Translations under genes and position numbers: made by a program
NCBI GenBank assembly: GCA_025054525.1
Contig: JANWZJ010000013.1
Coordinates: forward strand, 1-37,055
Origin: Bacteroidia bacterium
GTDB lineage: Bacteria > Bacteroidota > Bacteroidia > SpSt-205
Direction of reading: 5' to 3'
Length of the DNA: 37,055 nucleotides
Notes under the pieces: generated by a model
What the model was told of the DNA's origin: nothing
Seen by the model: only the letters and a program-made list of their open reading frames with translations
The model's database searches: none
Part shown: positions 33,401-37,055 of the stretch, piece after piece
Layout: each line of letters begins with the position of its first letter
Numbering within the stretch: position 1 is the first letter of the stretch

Positions 33401-34459
33401 TCCGTCATTTATTACGCCGTAGTTACCACACCCGCTCTAAAAGAGCCTTTATTTATCCCATTCCCTGAAGGACGACGCATGGAAGGCTATGGCTTTTTCC
33501 GATATACCCAAAGCATCATGAATTTTGAGAAAGACACTACTTCCTACCGAATCTATTGGTCCAGAGTAGCTGAAAAACTTCCTCCGCAGGTGAATAAGCT
33601 CATTATATCCCCCGACGGCGTATATAATCAGATTAACATCGCCACTATACCTCTGCCCCAAGGGGGATATGTAGCAGACAAGTATATGGTAATCTACCAC
33701 TCGCGACTGGCAAGCCTCACGAAAGCTCAGCGCCCTGCCCGTATAACTGAAGGACGGAGAGCTTATTTGATAGCAGACCCAGATTATTCACCAGGGATGC
33801 CCTCGGATAGTTCTTACTTACCACCGCTACCGGGTACACTGGAGGAAGCAAAAGCCATTCGCGAAATCCTACAAAGTCAAGGCATTCTCACACAGCTTTA
33901 TTTGAAGCAGGACGCAGATGAGTCGCGACTCTATCAGCTTGTCTCCCCTTATATCTTGCATATTGCCACTCATGGATTATTCCTCCCTTATGATGAGAGT
34001 CTGGGGGCTCTGGTCGGCATTCAAAGCGGAGGTGCCTTAGCTAATCCTCTCTTTCGCTCAGCGCTCCTCTTGGTAGATGCCGCCAAAACTATGGTGTATG
34101 GTAGCTCAGATGTGAGCCGAGATGGAATTGCCAATAGTTATGAGTTACTCTCTATGCAGTTAGATAACACCGAGTTGGTAGCCCTCTCCGCCTGTGAAAC
34201 AGGCTTGGGCGATATTCAAAATGGAGAGGGCGTATATGGGTTGCAGCGGGCTTTTCTACTGGCAGGAGCACGCAACCTCATCCTAAGCCTCTGGAAAGTA
34301 GAAGATAAGGCTACCCGAGACTTTATGATTCAGTTTTACGGGGAGTGGCTGCGCAAAAAAGTACCTATAGAAGAAGCCTTCTGGAATACGCAGCGTGCCA
34401 TGCGCACCCAATACGCATCCCCTTATTTCTGGGGCGCCTTTATTCTTGTGCGTCCCTAA
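30425..34459 (+). CDS. Giant exported TPR-repeat CHAT-domain (clan CD) protease-like protein
   Basis: This is a 1344-residue protein. The leader [12 protein letters not shown] with Gln13 after the likely cleavage site resembles the WD40-caspase leader. Residues about 20-850 consist of helical TPR-type repeats (ESMGRYAEADSLLSTL, YQYTGRLSHAREIYDRI, YVASGDYLKAEESAQKA, DYKKWITLWTGLYGKRHPEY). The C-terminal CHAT domain (about 975-1344) has its dyad in HIATHGLF (His1183) and SACETGLG (Cys1257), plus LAGARNLILSLWKVED and SPYFWGAFILV. CHAT proteases relate to caspases and separases. The ATG overlaps the rplS stop. Substrate and function are unknown. Export is inferred from the leader; the catalytic dyad is directly visible. 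Confidence 0.88.
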   Translation: MHYLLLIGLLWGQVISLPEEKLYFQGKVRSFAKKASQLHKKLSRRSSAPAETREAALLADALGKESMGRYAEADSLLSTLHSLPSGGKLPPELLFRYHWIKARISRGRGLITPSYSALKQALPHANAPWQKLLIGLEVVENHLLLGNTSQAADTLRTFPITTEEPHATYLNARRKWLEYQILWQQGKWDSLPKALPKMRLEEHEALWNTEYAYRRALAAILSGQKTEATKYLSQSKKMARKTSHKGEDFALRAGLLALREEFYQSSPGTYGKRLTKLTPFTKALEKPDLPLSYATAEALDYYVDIALFTKREALAEKILNKLGPRTEGIRAARLLRTYSRLARSSRQTRAALVSSQQALAQTFSAAPYPSVEHAFSYVERGEVTLSAYCYGDADSAFHAARQILSVLGEPLGVVTLPIWEALGRRALRVGDLKEAEAILWNQHRTLRTLSPTPTTSPTYLRNSLQLSEFFIRISDLPHADSLLKAVEKPIRNLPFAYIKDKIALEDLLGDLRQGQGDFRASERHYNEAMRLRVRQRREFGGQEEESGTALLRLAMLYQYTGRLSHAREIYDRITKLYQSAKREDPEVASYYVGLTDFYVASGDYLKAEESAQKARELTAKLQGENSLAYVGALLASARVEQALGRYDRQSAHLRGAEAIQRKLLGQKASLSLARTYYLLAENAVFRGKKDTVIYYLQLSERQADPAQSSAPLEYASLSLSIGGIWLGLDSLESASFRILQAQQVLEAQVPKKHPERLRALLYQARLRKAQQEYAAALHDYKKWITLWTGLYGKRHPEYPFYLAEIADCYWLARDFSAAKQEYDKAVELLLKSVDQLFAGLSESEKTLYWVRVRRVLEHYYAFSFLQGTPSAQLKAYEVYLATKAYILSETAQLRARVARSRDTTLQRLFAEWQDQKEFVVKLYAYPEEELKSLGINLAEEEAHLNELEKKFTALAGDIRMYKPSWKQLHSALSQNTAAVDWIRLRLPLYRSDSVIYYAVVTTPALKEPLFIPFPEGRRMEGYGFFRYTQSIMNFEKDTTSYRIYWSRVAEKLPPQVNKLIISPDGVYNQINIATIPLPQGGYVADKYMVIYHSRLASLTKAQRPARITEGRRAYLIADPDYSPGMPSDSSYLPPLPGTLEEAKAIREILQSQGILTQLYLKQDADESRLYQLVSPYILHIATHGLFLPYDESLGALVGIQSGGALANPLFRSALLLVDAAKTMVYGSSDVSRDGIANSYELLSMQLDNTELVALSACETGLGDIQNGEGVYGLQRAFLLAGARNLILSLWKVEDKATRDFMIQFYGEWLRKKVPIEEAFWNTQRAMRTQYASPYFWGAFILVRP

Positions 34460-34465
34460 AAAATG

Positions 34466-34473
34466 TATCTTTG
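34466..34473 (+). promoter_or_regulatory. -7 promoter element of the IscA-type gene
   Basis: TATCTTTG lies in the 20-base gap after the CHAT gene and ends six bases before the ATG at 34480. Confidence 0.65.
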
Positions 34474-34479
34474 TGAAGT

Positions 34480-34803
34480 ATGACGATCCACCTCACTCCC
34501 TCTGCTCAGCGGGAGTTGGCTCGTTTGTACGCTGAAGCGTCAGGAAAAGCGGGTTTTATTTTGGGTGTAGAAGCAGGCGGATGTGCTGGACTTACCTACC
34601 GCTTGGAGTTAGCCGATACCCCTCCGCCCCAAGCGGAAAGCCTCCAAATAGAAGGGATTCCTTTCTATGTTCATCTTGCGCATGCCCCTCTGCTGGATGG
34701 CTTAGAAATAGATTATCCTACAGGTTTAGCGGCGCGTGGCTTCGTCTTTCACAATCCCCAAGCGCGTCATACCTGCGGCTGCGGAACATCATTTGCGATT
34801 TAG
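34480..34803 (+). CDS. A-type iron-sulfur cluster carrier (IscA/ErpA/SufA family)
   Basis: This 107-residue protein delivers or assembles Fe-S clusters on target enzymes. The three invariant Cys are present: the first in GGCAGLTYRLEL (about residue 39) and the C-terminal pair in TCGCGTSF. The N-terminus (IHLTPSAQRELARL) is typical of the HesB fold. The family subtype cannot be resolved from sequence alone. It has its own promoter and ends four bases before the rpsF promoter, so it may share a transcript with the ribosomal genes. Confidence 0.93.
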   Translation: MTIHLTPSAQRELARLYAEASGKAGFILGVEAGGCAGLTYRLELADTPPPQAESLQIEGIPFYVHLAHAPLLDGLEIDYPTGLAARGFVFHNPQARHTCGCGTSFAI

Positions 34804-34806
34804 TTA

Positions 34807-34814
34807 TACCTTTG
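34807..34814 (+). promoter_or_regulatory. -7 promoter element that sets the rpsF start
   Basis: TACCTTTG is followed by CGGGT and the ATG at 34820. It supports the 120-residue S6 rather than a longer frame from 34736 that would overlap the upstream gene, and it leaves no room for a leader. Confidence 0.7.
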
Positions 34815-34819
34815 CGGGT

Positions 34820-35182
34820 ATGCCCCGATTAGACCCCGTCCAACAGTATGAACTCACGATGATCTGGCCTCCTGACCTCCAAGCTGAGGAGTATAAACAG
34901 TATCTGGAGGAATTCAATCAGTTTCTTACAGGGAATCAGGCGGAAATCATCAATCAGGAGATATGGGGACTTCGCCGGTTAGCGTATCCTATTCGCAAAC
35001 GGGAAGCAGGGTATTATGTCTATACAGAGTTCCGAGTGCGCGCCTCTTTTATCGCACAGCTGCGGCGTTATCTCCAACTGCGCCCTTATATCATGCGCGA
35101 ACTCATCGTCAAATTAGATAAGCATGCGATTGAGTTCAATCGCCGTCGGCAAGAAAAACTCAAAGCCCAAACAAGCGCATAA
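34820..35182 (+). CDS. rpsF: 30S ribosomal protein S6
   Basis: This is a 120-residue small-subunit protein that pairs with S18 on 16S rRNA. Signature segments are QQYELTMIWPPDL at the N-terminus, WGLRRLAYPIRKREAGYYVY in the middle, and LRPYIMRELIVKLDKHA. I chose ATG 34820 because the family N-terminus begins there and a -7 element ends five bases upstream; the open frame back to 34736 is spurious. It heads the classic rpsF-rpsR-rplI cluster, without ssb. Confidence 0.96.
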   Translation: MPRLDPVQQYELTMIWPPDLQAEEYKQYLEEFNQFLTGNQAEIINQEIWGLRRLAYPIRKREAGYYVYTEFRVRASFIAQLRRYLQLRPYIMRELIVKLDKHAIEFNRRRQEKLKAQTSA

Positions 35183-35185
35183 GCT

Positions 35186-35470
35186 ATGAGCATAGAGAAA
35201 GGGTTAGGTCCGGCTCCCTCCAATCCCGCGCTGGCAGCTCTCTCTGGCGTCCGCCAGCGGAAGAAGTTCTGCTTCTTCAAAAAGAGTGGTATTCGCTACA
35301 TAGACTACAAAGACCCTGATTTTCTCTTCAACTTTATTAACGAGCAGGGCAAGATTCTTCCCCGTCGCATCACAGGAACAAGCTGGAAATATCAAAAGCA
35401 ATTAGCCCGTGCTATCAAGCGTGCGAGACATTTAGCTTTACTTCCTTTCGTAGCGGACAATCTGAAATAA
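35186..35470 (+). CDS. rpsR: 30S ribosomal protein S18
   Basis: This is a 94-residue S18. The family core is unmistakable: [20 protein letters not shown], then [20 protein letters not shown] and [20 protein letters not shown]. The first 25 residues are a poorly conserved extension, common in this phylum. It starts three bases after the rpsF stop, and rplI follows three bases after its own stop. Confidence 0.96.
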   Translation: MSIEKGLGPAPSNPALAALSGVRQRKKFCFFKKSGIRYIDYKDPDFLFNFINEQGKILPRRITGTSWKYQKQLARAIKRARHLALLPFVADNLK

Positions 35471-35473
35471 TCT

Positions 35474-35941
35474 ATGGGAGCTCGGAGCATAGAAGTGATT
35501 CTCAAAGCAGACGTAGAGGGATTGGGCGCCAAGTACGATATAGTGAAAGTGCGCCCTGGCTATGCATGGAACTATCTTTTACCGAAGGGCCTGGCGGAAC
35601 TGGCGACCGATGGTGCGAAGCGCCACCTTCAAGCCCACCTGCGCCAGATCGCTAACAAACTGGCGCAAGAAAAAGCCGCCGCCCAGCAGCTAAGCCAGCA
35701 ACTCAGCCAACTCAAACTCCAACTCCCCATGCTTGCAGGCAAAGAAGGCAAACTCTTTGGCGCAGTCACCCCGCAGCATATCGTGCAGCTTCTCACTCAA
35801 CAGGGTTATACCTTAGAGAAGAAACAGGTGCATTTTCCCGCTCCAATCCGTAGCTTGGGCCTGCATGAAGTAGAGCTCAAACTGCATCGGGAAGTGACTG
35901 TCCGCATACCCGTAGAGGTTGTTCCGTTAGAAGAAAACTAA
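35474..35941 (+). CDS. rplI: 50S ribosomal protein L9
   Basis: This is a 155-residue L9 with two domains joined by a long helix. The N-terminal rRNA-binding domain has VILKADVEGLGAKYDIVKVR and PGYAWNYLLPKGLAELAT; the connecting helix carries many Ala, Gln and Lys residues (about 40-75); the C-terminal domain includes GKLFGAVTPQHI and LGLHEVELKLHREVTVRIPV. The stop overlaps the convergent asnB stop by four bases (CTAA). Confidence 0.96.
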   Translation: MGARSIEVILKADVEGLGAKYDIVKVRPGYAWNYLLPKGLAELATDGAKRHLQAHLRQIANKLAQEKAAAQQLSQQLSQLKLQLPMLAGKEGKLFGAVTPQHIVQLLTQQGYTLEKKQVHFPAPIRSLGLHEVELKLHREVTVRIPVEVVPLEEN

Positions 35942-37055
35942 CTTCTAAAACTTCCCAAGACGGCTAATAGCCATAGCCTTGTGGCTAAATAAGTCTTCCT
36001 CTGCACAAAAGCTTTATGGAGTTTGCGGATGGGCTGAGGATGGAGTCCATATTGCTGCTGAAGATAATGCGGTTCTGTATAAGTGAGAAGCCAATCACGC
36101 AGCGAAGACTGAAGCCACTGTGCCAGTGGGATAGTAAAGCCCCATTTGCGCCGCTCCACGAATGCAGGCGGTAAGAAGCGCCGAAGTACCCGACGAAGCA
36201 AGGGCTTGTACTGGATGGGATTACCCGGCGTAGGATACTTCAGCGCAGGGGCGACCTGCCAAGCTAACTCCACAAAAGCCTTGTCTAAAAGTGGGACTCG
36301 TACCTCCAGACTATGTTGCATAGAAGCTCGGTCTACTTTCGTCAAGAGATCATCTGGGAGATAATGAAGGAAATCCCACATGGATTGCCGAGCGACGGGA
36401 TGCTCTGGCAAAGTGTAGGGCGAATGCCATGGCTCCCTAAAGTCATCGTGTAGCTGTTGTATTTCCGCCCAGCTAAAGGCGTACTGCTCCTGCGAGAAAA
36501 TATGCTCAGGTATCGCCTGAGCGGGTAAATCTAAGAGTTTTCCTACCCTTTGGATGCGAGGGGAGGGAAGGCGGGTCAGCACAGGGGCACTTAGAGATAA
36601 GAGGGGGCGCCAAGTCGCAATCCGCTTTGCCCAGGGATAGCGCCCATAGCCCCAGAAAAGTTCGTCTCCGCCATCCCCTGCCAATACGACCTTCACTGAG
36701 CGAGCTGCCAGCCGCGACACCAGGTAAGTCGGTAAAGCCGACACATCTCCGAAGGGCTCATCATACCACTTAGGCATTTCCATCAGCAAAGAAGCCGCTC
36801 GGTGCGCTGAGAGGACCTCTTTTTCCCAAGGTAGCCCTAAATGTCGCGCCACCGCCTCTGCATACGGAAGCTCATTATATGCCGCCTCTTCAAAACCTAA
36901 GGAGAAAGCCTGAAGGGGCTGACCTTCTTGGACTGCCAGAGCCGCTACCAAAGAAGAGTCCGTTCCCCCGCTCAGAAAAACGCCTACCGGTACATCACTA
37001 ACCAGATGGGAAGCTACTGAACGGCGCAGTTGGGTAATGAGTACCTCCTCCGCTT
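35938..37055 (-). CDS. asnB: Asparagine synthetase (glutamine-hydrolysing), C-terminal part, cut by the window edge
   Basis: These are 371 codons of the synthetase domain plus the stop codon. The first visible residues (AEEVLITQLRRSVASHL) lead to the ATP-pyrophosphatase loop VGVFLSGGTDSS, with Thr where most members have Val. Further motifs are AVARHLGLPW, WYDEPFGDVSALPTYLVS, VVLAGDGGDELFWGYGRYPW, and LLTKVDRASMQHSLEVRVP followed by LLDKAFVELA. The enzyme adenylates aspartate and transfers ammonia from glutamine. The N-terminal glutaminase domain with Cys2 lies beyond the window. The gene may belong to an amino-acid or surface-polysaccharide context; the missing flank prevents a decision. Confidence 0.95.
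   Translation of the reverse strand, partial: AEEVLITQLRRSVASHLVSDVPVGVFLSGGTDSSLVAALAVQEGQPLQAFSLGFEEAAYNELPYAEAVARHLGLPWEKEVLSAHRAASLLMEMPKWYDEPFGDVSALPTYLVSRLAARSVKVVLAGDGGDELFWGYGRYPWAKRIATWRPLLSLSAPVLTRLPSPRIQRVGKLLDLPAQAIPEHIFSQEQYAFSWAEIQQLHDDFREPWHSPYTLPEHPVARQSMWDFLHYLPDDLLTKVDRASMQHSLEVRVPLLDKAFVELAWQVAPALKYPTPGNPIQYKPLLRRVLRRFLPPAFVERRKWGFTIPLAQWLQSSLRDWLLTYTEPHYLQQQYGLHPQPIRKLHKAFVQRKTYLATRLWLLAVLGSFRS

Noticed and set aside
30425-34459. TPR-CHAT protein as part of a type III-E CRISPR (Craspase) system
   Set aside because: No CRISPR repeats, gRAMP/Cas7-11 or other cas gene is visible, and the protein has a signal-peptide-like leader.
34736-34819. 28-codon N-terminal extension of S6
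   Set aside because: It overlaps the IscA-type gene, the family N-terminus starts at 34820, and a promoter element lies inside the extension.

Overview
The window looks like a chromosomal segment of a Bacteroidota bacterium of medium G+C. Several independent signs agree: an SPOR protein with an N-terminal HU-CCDC81-like domain, DUF3078-, DUF2027/Smr- and DUF4293-like proteins, a two-ExbD Ton operon, little use of Shine-Dalgarno sites, the Bacteroidota -7 promoter motif TAnnTTTG in front of many genes, and six short signal peptides that all place Gln right after the cleavage site. I cannot name a genus. Coding density is very high; once the GT4 gene is extended upstream, no stretch over 300 bases lacks a gene.

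Layout. 1-111: a minus-strand SRP RNA gene with its promoter. 111-1356: an M23-like envelope protein and a MerR-like regulator. 1343-9090 (minus): gcvT, comB, an rlmI-like methyltransferase, two paralogous membrane proteins, a family 5 uracil-DNA glycosylase, an outer-membrane barrel and the HU/SPOR protein, tightly packed and served by several promoters. 9142-11302: a WecA/MraY-type sugar-phosphate transferase and a GT4 glycosyltransferase whose N-terminal 80 or so codons precede the first ATG. 11318-13986: purF, interrupted by one in-frame TAA, then murQ. 14018-17336: a three-gene operon of exported proteins ending in a WD40-caspase. 17350-18511: two small convergent genes. 18577-24097: a two-gene accessory island, visibly more A+T-rich than its surroundings. 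24220-29986: a DUF3078 protein facing a seven-gene minus operon (ExbB, two ExbD, TonB, a TonB-domain lipoprotein, ferritin, DUF2027/Smr). 30042-35941: rplS overlapping a giant exported TPR-CHAT protein, an IscA-type protein, then rpsF-rpsR-rplI. 35938-end: the C-terminal part of asparagine synthetase.

Main discovery candidate. The island encodes (i) a 1033-residue protein with an N-terminal RecB-like PD-(D/E)XK nuclease signature followed by an SF2-type helicase, and (ii) an 812-residue protein whose C-terminal half resembles a MID-PIWI module without the usual catalytic acidic residues. The genes overlap by 20 bases. A helicase-nuclease paired with a probably inactive Argonaute-like protein recalls the DdmDE plasmid-defence system, but the nuclease is at the opposite end from the one I recall for DdmD, so this may be a distinct branch. 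This is inference from motifs and context.

Other points: promoters that end only 4-8 bases before start codons, which implies leaderless mRNAs, calibrated by the SRP RNA gene; two exported clan CD protease-like proteins (WD40-caspase and TPR-CHAT); a purF gene with a nonsense codon; and a glycosyltransferase gene without a standard start codon.
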